Positions 14,615-22,516 of a stretch of 22,516 bases of DNA are shown piece by piece. The position numbers and the translations under genes were made by a program. The stretch is from a bacterium. GTDB taxonomy: Bacteria; Cyanobacteriota; Vampirovibrionia; Obscuribacterales; Obscuribacteraceae. Below the pieces are notes generated by a model. The model saw nothing but the letters and a program-made list of their open reading frames with translations. It had not been told where the DNA came from and made no database searches. Position 1 is the first letter of the stretch, and every line of letters starts with the position of its first letter. The DNA is taken from the NCBI GenBank assembly GCA_030431355.1, contig JAUIJG010000023.1, forward strand, positions 1-22,516, in the 5' to 3' direction.

Positions 14615-15202
14615 ATGGATAGGCCTTTGATACATCGAACTCTTTTGGTTCTCTGTGTGATCTGGTCTGGTTTATGCACCCTTCCTGCTGCCGCAAAAGA
14701 CCAGCCTGACTCGAAGGTCGTCTCTAAAGATGAAGCGATCTCCGCCGAAAAGAGAGAGGCAATAGAAGAGCTTTTAGAAGTAACAGAGACCACCAAACGG
14801 TTACCCTTGTTAATAGATGCCTTAAAGTCCAGCGCTCGAAAAAATTTCGCTCTGGCTATTGCACCTGGTGTCAAAGCTGATTCCAAAAACAAGGATAAGT
14901 CCGAGGAAGAGATTAAACAGATCGTGGAAGAGAAGTCCTCGATTATGACCGACAAGTATCTGCAAATGTTCTACGAGCGAGTAGACCTGGACAAGCTGGT
15001 GAAGGATGTCGCCCTGGAAGTATACGCCAAAAATTTCACCACGGAAGAGATAAAGAACATCACTGAGTTTTATAAAACACCAACCGGAGCGAAGGCGCGA
15101 AAGGTGATGCCGAAGGTTGCCAGGGAATCGATGCAACTCACCCAGGAGTTAATTAGACCGGAATTGAAAGAGATCGTTAAGGCAGTAATGGAAGAAAAGT
15201 AG
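14615..15202 (+). CDS. Exported DUF2059-like protein
   Basis: A 196-residue protein with a signal peptide (about 1-27, hydrophobic LLVLCVIWSGLCTL, cleavage after PAAA). The mature part is helical and charged. The segment YAKNFTTEEIKNITEFYKTP (138-157), followed by G-x-K and a KVMPKVARES stretch, is the hallmark of DUF2059, a small periplasmic family of unknown function. I choose the ATG at 14615, with GAGGAGA 9 bases upstream, over the TTG at 14594, which lies before that site. It converges with the UbiA-family gene, leaving a 35-base gap with no clear terminator. Confidence 0.85.
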   Translation: MDRPLIHRTLLVLCVIWSGLCTLPAAAKDQPDSKVVSKDEAISAEKREAIEELLEVTETTKRLPLLIDALKSSARKNFALAIAPGVKADSKNKDKSEEEIKQIVEEKSSIMTDKYLQMFYERVDLDKLVKDVALEVYAKNFTTEEIKNITEFYKTPTGAKARKVMPKVARESMQLTQELIRPELKEIVKAVMEEK

Positions 15203-15237
15203 CAGCAATGCCAAATCTTTCCCTGGGAAGCCTCTTT

Positions 15238-16176
15238 TCAAAACAACTTTATGGAATCTACCTGGTCTACTATAAGTTGGACGGCATAGGGAATCCAGCC
15301 GTATATCACACCTACGCTGGTCAAAATCCACAAAATGATGCTCAGTTGTATCGGTCTGTCTCTAATGAGTACATCTTCCGGCGCACCGGTCACATTTCTT
15401 GTTGTGGACAATAGTTGATAGCGAAAAATTCCGTACATTACAAATGGAACGGTTAACATCATCCATTGACTGGAGGGCGAATTAAAGCTGTAAATGGCAT
15501 AGGAGGTCACCAGAGATGGTACTACCACAGCCTCCATTCTGCTGATTAGTTCAGGAGAGTATTTGTCGAAAACAGCTCTGTGTTGTTCCGCTTTCTGCCC
15601 CAATACCTTTAATTCCTGTCTGCGCTTCTCCACTGCCAGGAATAAAGCGCCCAGGGTTGTACATAGAAGGAACCAGGCTGAAAGAGCGACATGACCGGCG
15701 GCACCACCGGCGACAGCACGGAGAACAAAGCCGGTGGCTATGCTGAAGACATCCAAAATCGGCTGTTTTTTTAGCCAGCCGTTGTAGGCTACCTGCAGAA
15801 GAAGATAGAGCAAAAGGGTCAAGCCTACCGTCGGCCTGACCAGAAAACCACCTATCAGACCCGTAAGCAAAGCCACAATTCCGATAACTTTTGCCGTTCC
15901 TACCTTGACCCTTCCGGAGGCAACTGGCCTTAAACGCTTTGCCGGATGCTTGGCATCGGCTTCCCTGTCCTTTATGTCATTTGCAACATAAACCGATCCT
16001 GATACCAGGCACAAGCACGCTGTACACGCGCTGACTGAAAGAAACGCCTCTGTATCGCTGAAGCGGTGAGAGAATAATAGTGGTGCGAAAGCTATGAAGT
16101 TCTTTGTCCATTGCCGCGGTCTTAAAACGGCAAGAGGATAGAGAGGGTTTTTGCTTTTTTCTTTGTCGTTGGACAT
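15238..16176 (-). CDS. UbiA-family prenyl-phosphate phosphoribosyltransferase
   Basis: Integral membrane prenyltransferase-fold enzyme most like decaprenyl-phosphate phosphoribosyltransferase (Rv3806c type), which joins phosphoribosyl pyrophosphate to a polyprenyl phosphate. Visible: RPRQWTKNFIAFAPLLF at 19-35, the metal-binding NDIKDREAD at 66-74 followed by HPAKRLRPVASG, YNGWLKKQPILDVFSIATGF at 131-150, and EDVLIRDRPIQ near 263-273. These matter because ordinary UbiA quinone enzymes lack the RPRQWTKN and KRxRP blocks. About eight or nine membrane helices; 312 residues. Start ATG at 16176; GGAAG lies 12 bases upstream. Follows cobU by 21 bases and is probably cotranscribed. The product in an organism without arabinogalactan is unknown. 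Confidence 0.88.
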   Translation of the reverse strand: MSNDKEKSKNPLYPLAVLRPRQWTKNFIAFAPLLFSHRFSDTEAFLSVSACTACLCLVSGSVYVANDIKDREADAKHPAKRLRPVASGRVKVGTAKVIGIVALLTGLIGGFLVRPTVGLTLLLYLLLQVAYNGWLKKQPILDVFSIATGFVLRAVAGGAAGHVALSAWFLLCTTLGALFLAVEKRRQELKVLGQKAEQHRAVFDKYSPELISRMEAVVVPSLVTSYAIYSFNSPSSQWMMLTVPFVMYGIFRYQLLSTTRNVTGAPEDVLIRDRPIQLSIILWILTSVGVIYGWIPYAVQLIVDQVDSIKLF

Positions 16177-16197
16177 GGACTTATCTGCTTCCGGTTT

Positions 16198-16836
16198 CTA
16201 ACTGAGTAACTCTTTTCCAGCTGTCTTGACTCTTATGGTGATACCACTACAGCAAAGATACATTGAATCTGCTGAACGAGCCAGGGTCTGATTGGCTGCC
16301 CCTAGAAGTTCTCGGAAAATACGGGCGTTTTTGTTTTCCGGTACGATAGACCATCCGACTTCATTGGTGACGATGATAAAGAGAATTTTGTTCTTTCGTT
16401 CAATCGACTCAAGCAGTTTGTTAAGACCGGACTGCATGACCTCCTTAAGAGTCTCAACCTGCTTCGCATCCTTTGCCAAATCGGTCTTTTGTTCATGGTG
16501 ATACATTATGTTCGAAACATAGGCGGATAGACAATCTATTAAGCAAGCACTGTCACTATTGGTCAGGTTTTCTATGACATCGGCGATTTCGAGGGTCTCT
16601 TCCACTGTTCTCCAGGAAGAGGGGCGACGACTTTTGTGAGCATATATTTTTGCCTCCAATTCTTCGTCTTCTTCTATTCTTGGCATCGTCGCCAGATAAA
16701 CGACATTAGAAGATCTCTCTCCGGCTAATTTTTCAGCCAGTGTTGATTTGCCCGATCGAGCGCCCCCTGTTATCAAAACCAGGTTCTCAAGAAGTGGTCC
16801 GGTTATGGACAATGCTGATTCATTCCTATTAGACAA
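16198..16836 (-). CDS. cobU: Adenosylcobinamide kinase / guanylyltransferase CobU (CobP)
   Basis: Cytosolic enzyme that phosphorylates adenosylcobinamide and then activates it with GMP, late in cobalamin assembly or salvage. Visible: P-loop GGARSGKS at 24-31, VVYLATMPR at 45-53, His67 in AHKSRRPSSWRTVEE (probably the guanylylated His), DCLSAYVSN, VTNEVGWSIVPENKNARIFR, and GAANQTLARSAD. Length 212 residues. The start is TTG at 16834-16836 with AAAGG 7 bases upstream; another in-frame TTG is at residue 9. No other cob gene is in the window, so it may serve cobinamide salvage. Divergent from the YgjP-like gene across 82 bases. Confidence 0.92.
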   Translation of the reverse strand: MSNRNESALSITGPLLENLVLITGGARSGKSTLAEKLAGERSSNVVYLATMPRIEEDEELEAKIYAHKSRRPSSWRTVEETLEIADVIENLTNSDSACLIDCLSAYVSNIMYHHEQKTDLAKDAKQVETLKEVMQSGLNKLLESIERKNKILFIIVTNEVGWSIVPENKNARIFRELLGAANQTLARSADSMYLCCSGITIRVKTAGKELLS

Positions 16837-16849
16837 TTCTCAGCCTTTA

Positions 16850-16877
16850 TTGTAGGAGGTTCCAATCTATATACAAT
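16850..16877 (+). promoter_or_regulatory. Candidate promoter of the YgjP-like gene
   Basis: TTGTAG (16850-16855) and TACAAT (16872-16877), 16 bases apart, in the 82-base divergent gap. Transcription would start near 16884, about 35 bases before the ATG. The cobU promoter must share this gap but is not evident. Confidence 0.35.
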
Positions 16878-16918
16878 CATTATCTGTCTAAAAATTGTTA
16901 CCATCCGGTGAATAGTCA

Positions 16919-17545
16919 ATGAACCAACCCAGAAGAATTCTTCGTTCGCCAGCCTTCGATCAATCGGCTCGAGAGCTGTTTGCAAAGTTTGCAATCGGCT
17001 ACGTTAATAGAGTTAATGAGGAGACATTCGGGCTCGGTCTCACCCATGTTGATCTAGACTTTGAGCTGTTATCGCACAGAGCAAGGGTGGACCTGGGCAA
17101 ACGGACCCTGGTTCTTTCGGCGTGTAGTCTGGAGAATATTCCTAAGAGATTGCGTCGTTATCATCTGATACATGAACTGGCTCACTTTTTGCACGAAGAG
17201 CATGATGGTCAGTTCTGGAAAGCCGTTGAAGAGTTCGAGCCAAATTGCGAAAGTCTGGAGAGGCAACTTCAGATTTGTTTTGAGCGTAATGTGAGAGATG
17301 TTCTTCTGTTGAGAGGAGAAACCCTTGTGGAAGACGCTTTCCGGGGAAGAGCTGTCAGACCACGCCTTCTTCTTGGGCGTGATGATATTTTGCGTGATGA
17401 GTTGGAACTGTCGATGCATTGCCAAGAGTTTGTCAGTGGCACGAACGGGCCCAAGGGACGAGAAACATGCCATGTAACCAACTCGACCAGCGATATCAAT
17501 ATTAATACTATTAACGGTATTGCGGCACCGGTTTCGGTGAGCTGA
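16919..17545 (+). CDS. YgjP/SprT-like zinc metallopeptidase domain protein
   Basis: A 208-residue protein with a gluzincin-like zinc site: HELAH at 85-89 and a third histidine at 95, followed by FW at 99-100. The spacing HELAH-x5-H and the FW pair match the YgjP family (DUF45), whose members are predicted cytosolic metallopeptidases. Before it, VLSACSLENIPKRLRRYHLI resembles the strand and helix that carry the motif. The C-terminal 60 residues (about 150-208) are outside the family pattern and end in an Asn/Ile/Thr-rich tail. No signal peptide. Start ATG with GGTGA 8 bases upstream. The substrate is unknown. Confidence 0.8.
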   Translation: MNQPRRILRSPAFDQSARELFAKFAIGYVNRVNEETFGLGLTHVDLDFELLSHRARVDLGKRTLVLSACSLENIPKRLRRYHLIHELAHFLHEEHDGQFWKAVEEFEPNCESLERQLQICFERNVRDVLLLRGETLVEDAFRGRAVRPRLLLGRDDILRDELELSMHCQEFVSGTNGPKGRETCHVTNSTSDININTINGIAAPVSVS

Positions 17546-17806
17546 TTCAGTTTCCAAAAATCAAAACAGTACTTTATTGCTAGCGTTCTTAAATCTGAAT
17601 TGCCTACCGATAAAGGCACCATACTAAATTATTATCAGGAAAGCCCCTGTATGCTCTGTATACTGGCTTTAACCAGAGTAGAATGGCTTTTGGAATTCCT
17701 TAGAGCTGGTGCAACCCGGGCTTGACCTGGCTACCGGACAGTTTTTTCTGTCTCCTGAGCTCACTATTTTAGGTTACTAGCTTATGATGGAAGGCTGATA
17801 TCAAAG
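17546..17806. other. Spacer before fabF with two weak hairpins
   Basis: A 261-base gap without a gene. AAAGCC (17640-17645) can pair with GGCTTT (17665-17670) with GTAT/ATAC inside, but no T-run follows. GACAG-TTTTTT-CTGTC (17737-17752) lies 55 bases before the fabF start and could be an operator or a leader hairpin. No convincing promoter pair is seen. Confidence 0.3.
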
Positions 17807-19072
17807 ATGAATCAAAGAAGAGTTGTTGTTACTGGTATTGGCATGTTGACTCCGGTCGGCACCGGAAAAGAAGACTGTTGGAAAGCGTTACTGGAAGGCA
17901 AAAGCGGCGTTTCCCAGATAACACATTTTGATCCAGACGAGATTGGACTTGATGTCAAGATCGCTGCTGAAGTCAAAGATTTCAATATCCAGGATTTTTA
18001 TCCAGATAGGAAGAAGTGGGGGCCGATGGTCAAGCAGATGGACCGCGTCACTCTTTTTTCTATGGTCGCTTCCAAGCTTGCCCTGGAAGACGCTAATCTG
18101 GAAATTCGTAAGATAAACCCCGAGCGGGTTGGAACTTTCATTGGTACCGGAGTTGGTGGTTTGATCACGACCACTTCTGATTATATTAAGTTGCTTGAGG
18201 GCGGACCTCGCAAAATAGGACTGAGAAGCGTAATCAAGTTGATGCCTAACGCTCCGTCCGGTCAGGTCGCCATTGAGACCGGAGCGAAAGGAAGGGCTAA
18301 GTCTGATTCCACAGCTTGCGCCAGTGGTCTCGATTCACTATTTGATGCGTTTATGTACATTAGAGACAACCGGGCAGACGTGATGATATCCGGGGGCAGC
18401 GAAGCCTGTTTGAATAGTTTTACGGTGGCTTCATTCAACAACATGATGGCCCTCTCTAAGCGAAACGATACACCGGAGACCGCCAGTAGACCTTTTAACC
18501 TGGATCGTGATGGATTTGTGATTGGAGAAGGGTCCATAGTCTTGATTTTGGAAGAGTTCGAACACGCAGTTAGACGTGGAGCCGATATTTATGCTGAAAT
18601 CGTGGGCGGTGGCGCAAGTTGTGATGCAACTCATATAGTCGCTCCACATGAGACCGGTGATGGTGCCTCCCGCGCTATTAGAGAAGCTCTGCGTGACGCC
18701 GAAATCAGCCCAGAGGATATCGATTATATTAATGCCCACGGCACCTCAACACCCTTGAATGATGAGAGAGAGACCCTTGCCATTAAGAACGTGTTCGGAG
18801 ACCATTCTTACAACCTGGCAGTCTCAAGCACCAAGTCCATGGTCGGTCACTTGCTCGGCGGAGCCGGAGCGATCGGAGCGGCCGCGACAGCCCTTACACT
18901 ATCTACCCAGAAGATTCATCCGACAACTAACTACCAGAATCCTGATCCTAAGTGTGACCTGGACTATGTACCAAATACTTTCCGGGAAGCAAAGGTTGAT
19001 TACGCCATGGTAGAAGCGCTTGGTTTCGGCGGGCATAACACTGTACTGGTTATGAAAAAGGTAGTGGCTTAA
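17807..19072 (+). CDS. fabF: 3-oxoacyl-ACP synthase II (FabF)
   Basis: Condensing enzyme that extends acyl-ACP with malonyl-ACP in fatty acid synthesis. The Cys-His-His triad is intact: Cys171 in STACASG, His311 in NAHGTSTPLND, and Lys343/His348 in KSMVGHLLGGAGA. GIGMLTPVG at the N-terminus, FIGTGVGG, and GFGGHN at the C-terminus are typical, and the 421 residues are close to the usual 410-415. The start is ATG with GGAAGG 12 bases upstream. It stands alone here, without acpP or other fab genes, which is unusual because acpP often precedes fabF. Its stop codon overlaps the stop of the facing gene in the shared bases TTAA (19069-19072). Confidence 0.97.
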   Translation: MNQRRVVVTGIGMLTPVGTGKEDCWKALLEGKSGVSQITHFDPDEIGLDVKIAAEVKDFNIQDFYPDRKKWGPMVKQMDRVTLFSMVASKLALEDANLEIRKINPERVGTFIGTGVGGLITTTSDYIKLLEGGPRKIGLRSVIKLMPNAPSGQVAIETGAKGRAKSDSTACASGLDSLFDAFMYIRDNRADVMISGGSEACLNSFTVASFNNMMALSKRNDTPETASRPFNLDRDGFVIGEGSIVLILEEFEHAVRRGADIYAEIVGGGASCDATHIVAPHETGDGASRAIREALRDAEISPEDIDYINAHGTSTPLNDERETLAIKNVFGDHSYNLAVSSTKSMVGHLLGGAGAIGAAATALTLSTQKIHPTTNYQNPDPKCDLDYVPNTFREAKVDYAMVEALGFGGHNTVLVMKKVVA

Positions 19073-22000
19073 GCGATTGGGTCGGAAGTCTCCATGAATT
19101 CGCTCAAGAGAGTTTGATCCTCTTCATCCTGTGCTGAAGCCGGGTCTGGAACATGATTTTGTGTGCCTGTGAATTGCAGACCGGTATTGCTTGCATAGGT
19201 TGTGAAGGTTGTCTGATTTGCTGCTGGCGCACCACCACCAGTGCCTATGTTGTCCAGCCCTTTGCCTTCCGTTCTTTCAAGACCCGCCTGCACGAGCTTG
19301 GCTGAGGTGTTTCTCAGGGAACTGCTAAAGGCTGTTGTGGAGGCGGCCTGTCCGCCACCGTATATACTGGCCAGCCTGGTGCCCACGTCGGCAATCTCTT
19401 TTGTCTTGAGCTTGCCCATCAGCTCTGCCACTTTCATCTGGTTGAATCTAGGTTGAGCTGGTTTCTCGAAGGTAACTTGCGGTTGTTTCGAATCGGGCTC
19501 TCTAGTTTTGAAAGTTACTGGTATATAAGGATTGTTTACAGTTCGTGCTACCTCTACACTAACATTCGGGTTTCCGCCAATCGCAGACCAGCGCCGAGCT
19601 TTGCCTGAATCCCTCAGACTGTTGACGACTTCGGCCATATCATAATCGCTGCCGACCACAACACCCGTTAACTTAGAAACTCTTCTGACTGTCTCGCTCA
19701 TCCCTGAAGCGCGGATGACCTTGCCCAGGGTCGGGCTGAAATCGAAGTCAGAAACAGTCTCTCTCTCTTCGGTTTTACCTGTGTCTGCTTTTATGAACGT
19801 CGCATTGCGGCTCTCGCTCTCGGCTCGCTCAAGTATCACAGGATTTGATTGGCCGTTGGAATCCCCTTTCTCCTGGGAGATTTTCTCCACCAGGGAGTTG
19901 ATCTCCTGGATGTAACCCCTATACCAGGCATCAGCTACCAGATATCCGGAGCCGACTCCGGAAACTAAATATCCGGTGTTTTTAGCCATTTGACCAGCCA
20001 GTTGAGGCTCTGCCTGGAGGACTCGTCCAAGATTTCCGATCAGACCGGGAGACTGACTTTCTCCGACTAGACTTCTGATCTTGGCAGAGTCGCTGGCTAG
20101 ACCTTCTACATGGGCCGGTGCCCTGGTGAGACCCAGTCTGTCTGTAGCCCAGTTGGACGCAGAACGGAAAACCGCTGGATTGACTATTCTCGCCATGTCA
20201 GCCTCAAGTTCGTGAAGAACATTGCTGAGCTGTCTAAGGGCTTCGGAATCGCCTTGAAGATTTCTGATGTTGTCTATTCTCTGTCTGGTTACGGCGAAGG
20301 TTTCCGGTGTCTTAAGAAGTCTGCCGTTTCTGGTCAGGTCATCGGAAATTCCACGTGCGTTGAGACTGACCAGGTCATCTACCAGAGTGCCTCTCTCCGC
20401 GCTGCCTGTCTTGAGGCTCTCTAATAAAGGCTTGAACTGCTCTCTGAGAGCCGGGCTCAGCTCTTCTATACTGCGAGAGAGACTTGCTAAGTGCTCGGAA
20501 TTGGCTTCTCCTTTGATCAGCTTCCTGGCGGCGGTTTCTATTTTTGTAAGGGCCAGGGTGTCCCTGGCTGCTTCAGCGGATGCTCTTGCGCTGGATGGGA
20601 CGAGTTCTGCCGCCTGGGCTTCGATGCGAGCGGCAAGGAGCCGGTTTGAGTCTTCTACCCTTGCCAGCTTTTGGACTTTGAAGGCTTCATCCAATTGATT
20701 AGCTACAGATGTGTTGCCGCTCTCTTTCAAAGCGCGGATTGAATTGTCTATTCTCTTTTGAATCTCGAGCCTGGCAGCAGGTGAATTGGCTCTTGCCAGG
20801 TCGGTGGCATCGTCGGCAAGGTCGTCCACGATTCTGGCAACTCTGCCTTCAGTACCAGCCTTAATGGTGATATCATCACCGGATCGCAGAGCCAACCTTT
20901 CGACATCATCCAGTGTGGAGCCTGTGGCTCTTGTGATTACCTCTTTGACTCTGTTTAATGCGTTGGAGGCAGTCTCCGCACTCCTTATGCTGTTGAGGGT
21001 GGAGGCCCGGTTGCCGAGCACTTCCACAGACTCTTCCAGGGCTCTGGGTACGGTGACTTTCGCTTGCTTGAGATTAGCGATGTTTTGCTTGATTGAACGG
21101 ATTCCAGCGCTTGGATCGGCCGAATCGACAATTCTCTTGGCTGTTGTCTCTATTTCATCGAGTTGACGTGTTATGTAGGTCGCCGGTTTGCCGGTGAGAG
21201 AAGCTTGTGGTCTTATGTCCTTAACCAGGCGGCTCACCGTCTCCGCTTCTCTGGCGGCGTCATCAGTGAGAGTTCCGATTCTTGTATTACGGCTCAAATT
21301 GGAGGCTGCGTTTTCTGTTCTTGCGACAGCGCCTTCGAGGTCATCTATGATTCCTTGACCGTTGGGAGTAGATTTGAGATTAGTTCTCAATCTTTGCATG
21401 CTGTTTTCTATGGTGCTGAGTTCGGCTAAGTCGTCGGAGCCGCTTCTGCCAATGCGTTTGCTTGCCTCAGTAATGGTTCTCAAATCGTCAGTGACTGCTG
21501 CCGGCAGATTGCTGGCAGGCCTGCTTGTTATTCTCTCGACGGTTTTTGCCAGATCATCGGCACTTGTGACCAGGCTGTCAGCGCCCTGCCTTGTCATAGC
21601 TATCGGGTTGTTCTGTCTGGAATTGCGAATCAGAGCTCTGGTATCGTCTACGATGGTATTTATCTGTGGTTTGAATTGTCTACCAGGAGACGACTTAGCC
21701 AATCTTTCCAGGGCTTCTTCGGCTTTTCTAATGGTGGCCGCTGTCTCTGTGCCACGACCGATCTTTTGAATCGCATCATCGACAATTTGCAGGTCATCGA
21801 CTATGGTGCCGGGCTGTCTGCCTCTGACCCGATCGACACCGGATCTGACTCGGGCTCCTAAGTTTGCCTGGGGCTCTGTGATTCTTCTGGAGAGATTGCC
21901 TATGCTCTCGGAGATAGTACGTGATTGAGCTGCAACCTCTCTTCCCAATTGAGGTATTCTGTTTGCTCTTGAAGAGACCGCGCTGAGATTCTCCGTCGCT

Positions 22001-22516
22001 GTTTGCTGACGGGTAGCGTTTTTGATTACCTCTCTTGCTTCTCTAGCAAGCCTGAGGATGTCATCGTTGGTATTAGTGCCGGTGGTTTTTACAAGTCTTT
22101 CAACAGAAGTTCTCAAATTGCCCAGAGCTCTTTGTGAACCGCCGGTGGTTAGCTCTCTGGTGGCGTTGGCTATATTATCCAGTTCGTTGGATACGCTCTG
22201 CCTTATTTTTTGGGGGAGTTTTGCCACCGTCGTCTCACGAACGGTACGTATACTCTGATTGAGTCTGGTTGCATTTTCTGAGAGCCGCTCGGAAGCCTCA
22301 AGCACCCTTCTTGAACCCTGGGCAAGATTCCTGGTGGATTCCAGGGCGATTCTAGACTGGTTGGCAGAGGTGGTGAAGTCGTCGGCGGTTCTTGTGAGGG
22401 CACGGAAGTCGTCGGCTAAGTTGGCCGGGAGGTCGTCGCCAAGCTGTTTGAGCTGGGTTTGCAGTTGTGTTCGCAGGGCAGCGTCATCGGAGCCCTGGGA
22501 GATAGCCCGGGTGATC
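19069..22516 (-). CDS. Very large helical-repeat protein, 5' end outside the window
   Basis: The frame has no stop up to the window edge: bases 22306-22515 add 70 residues in the same style, so the GTG at 22305 is not the true start. At least 1148 residues are visible. Visible residues 1-885 are nearly all helix-forming, rich in Ala, Arg, Asp, Leu, Ser and Thr, with almost no Cys or Trp. A unit with a (V/I)xDDLxxIxxA-like helix, a helix with (L/I)xRL, and a DD-containing third helix recurs near visible residues 104, 236, 338, 444 and 557, about every 105-130 residues. A Gly-rich hydrophobic stretch (about 846-865) comes next, then a low-complexity tail. No known family is recognised; a filamentous or surface/cytoskeletal role is a guess. 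Confidence 0.8.
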   Translation of the reverse strand, partial: ITRAISQGSDDAALRTQLQTQLKQLGDDLPANLADDFRALTRTADDFTTSANQSRIALESTRNLAQGSRRVLEASERLSENATRLNQSIRTVRETTVAKLPQKIRQSVSNELDNIANATRELTTGGSQRALGNLRTSVERLVKTTGTNTNDDILRLAREAREVIKNATRQQTATENLSAVSSRANRIPQLGREVAAQSRTISESIGNLSRRITEPQANLGARVRSGVDRVRGRQPGTIVDDLQIVDDAIQKIGRGTETAATIRKAEEALERLAKSSPGRQFKPQINTIVDDTRALIRNSRQNNPIAMTRQGADSLVTSADDLAKTVERITSRPASNLPAAVTDDLRTITEASKRIGRSGSDDLAELSTIENSMQRLRTNLKSTPNGQGIIDDLEGAVARTENAASNLSRNTRIGTLTDDAAREAETVSRLVKDIRPQASLTGKPATYITRQLDEIETTAKRIVDSADPSAGIRSIKQNIANLKQAKVTVPRALEESVEVLGNRASTLNSIRSAETASNALNRVKEVITRATGSTLDDVERLALRSGDDITIKAGTEGRVARIVDDLADDATDLARANSPAARLEIQKRIDNSIRALKESGNTSVANQLDEAFKVQKLARVEDSNRLLAARIEAQAAELVPSSARASAEAARDTLALTKIETAARKLIKGEANSEHLASLSRSIEELSPALREQFKPLLESLKTGSAERGTLVDDLVSLNARGISDDLTRNGRLLKTPETFAVTRQRIDNIRNLQGDSEALRQLSNVLHELEADMARIVNPAVFRSASNWATDRLGLTRAPAHVEGLASDSAKIRSLVGESQSPGLIGNLGRVLQAEPQLAGQMAKNTGYLVSGVGSGYLVADAWYRGYIQEINSLVEKISQEKGDSNGQSNPVILERAESESRNATFIKADTGKTEERETVSDFDFSPTLGKVIRASGMSETVRRVSKLTGVVVGSDYDMAEVVNSLRDSGKARRWSAIGGNPNVSVEVARTVNNPYIPVTFKTREPDSKQPQVTFEKPAQPRFNQMKVAELMGKLKTKEIADVGTRLASIYGGGQAASTTAFSSSLRNTSAKLVQAGLERTEGKGLDNIGTGGGAPAANQTTFTTYASNTGLQFTGTQNHVPDPASAQDEEDQTLLSEFMETSDPIA

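Noticed and set aside
17640..17670. Terminator after the YgjP-like gene
   Set aside because: AAAGCC/GGCTTT can pair but the stem is interrupted and no T-run follows.
19241..22258. Several long plus-strand frames opposite the giant protein
   Set aside because: They are Leu/Ser-rich mirror frames produced by the biased codons of the minus-strand gene; none has a motif or ribosome-binding site.

Overview
The window looks like chromosomal DNA of a non-photosynthetic member of the cyanobacterial lineage (Melainabacteria/Vampirovibrionia, perhaps Obscuribacterales). This is an inference from gene content, not a measured placement. Two proteins point that way. The YvcK protein carries two N-terminal membrane helices of the kind I know from cyanobacterial YvcK. 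The small flavin reductase resembles the C-terminal domain of cyanobacterial flavodiiron proteins. Most genes are housekeeping. There is no insertion sequence, phage, CRISPR array, rRNA or tRNA that I can support. Many genes start with TTG or GTG.

Layout. Bases 1-3995 (minus strand) read as one run: pfkA (phosphofructokinase with pyrophosphate-type residues), ribD (riboflavin synthesis), a protein with two PH-like modules, and tag (3-methyladenine glycosylase, cut by the window edge). A 436-base divergent spacer with several hairpins and a 17-base palindrome separates this run from plus-strand sucC-sucD (succinyl-CoA synthetase), which ends at a strong terminator. Next on plus come a voltage-gated-type potassium channel and a patatin-like phospholipase.

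Bases 8510-13052 (minus strand) hold, in transcription order: def (peptide deformylase), a stand-alone RapZ C-terminal domain, yvcK overlapping it by 4 bases, a flavin reductase with its own terminator, and a regulator-like protein. That last protein appears to be built from the two ends of an IS1595-type transposase with a winged helix in place of the catalytic core. A dense cluster of palindromes lies just upstream of it.

Bases 13382-15202 (plus) encode two exported proteins, one unknown and one DUF2059. Facing them on minus are cobU and a UbiA-family prenyl-phosphate phosphoribosyltransferase. On plus follow a YgjP-like metallopeptidase and fabF. The last 3.4 kb (minus) is part of a very large helical-repeat protein whose reading frame stays open to the window edge, so its start lies outside.

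How the genes connect: pfkA and sucCD are central carbon metabolism. The RapZ-like/yvcK pair probably links amino-sugar or UDP-sugar status to cell-envelope synthesis. fabF, the phospholipase and the UbiA enzyme act on lipids or lipid carriers. The most unusual items are the transposase-derived chimera with its palindrome cluster, the orphan RapZ domain coupled to yvcK, and the giant repeat protein.
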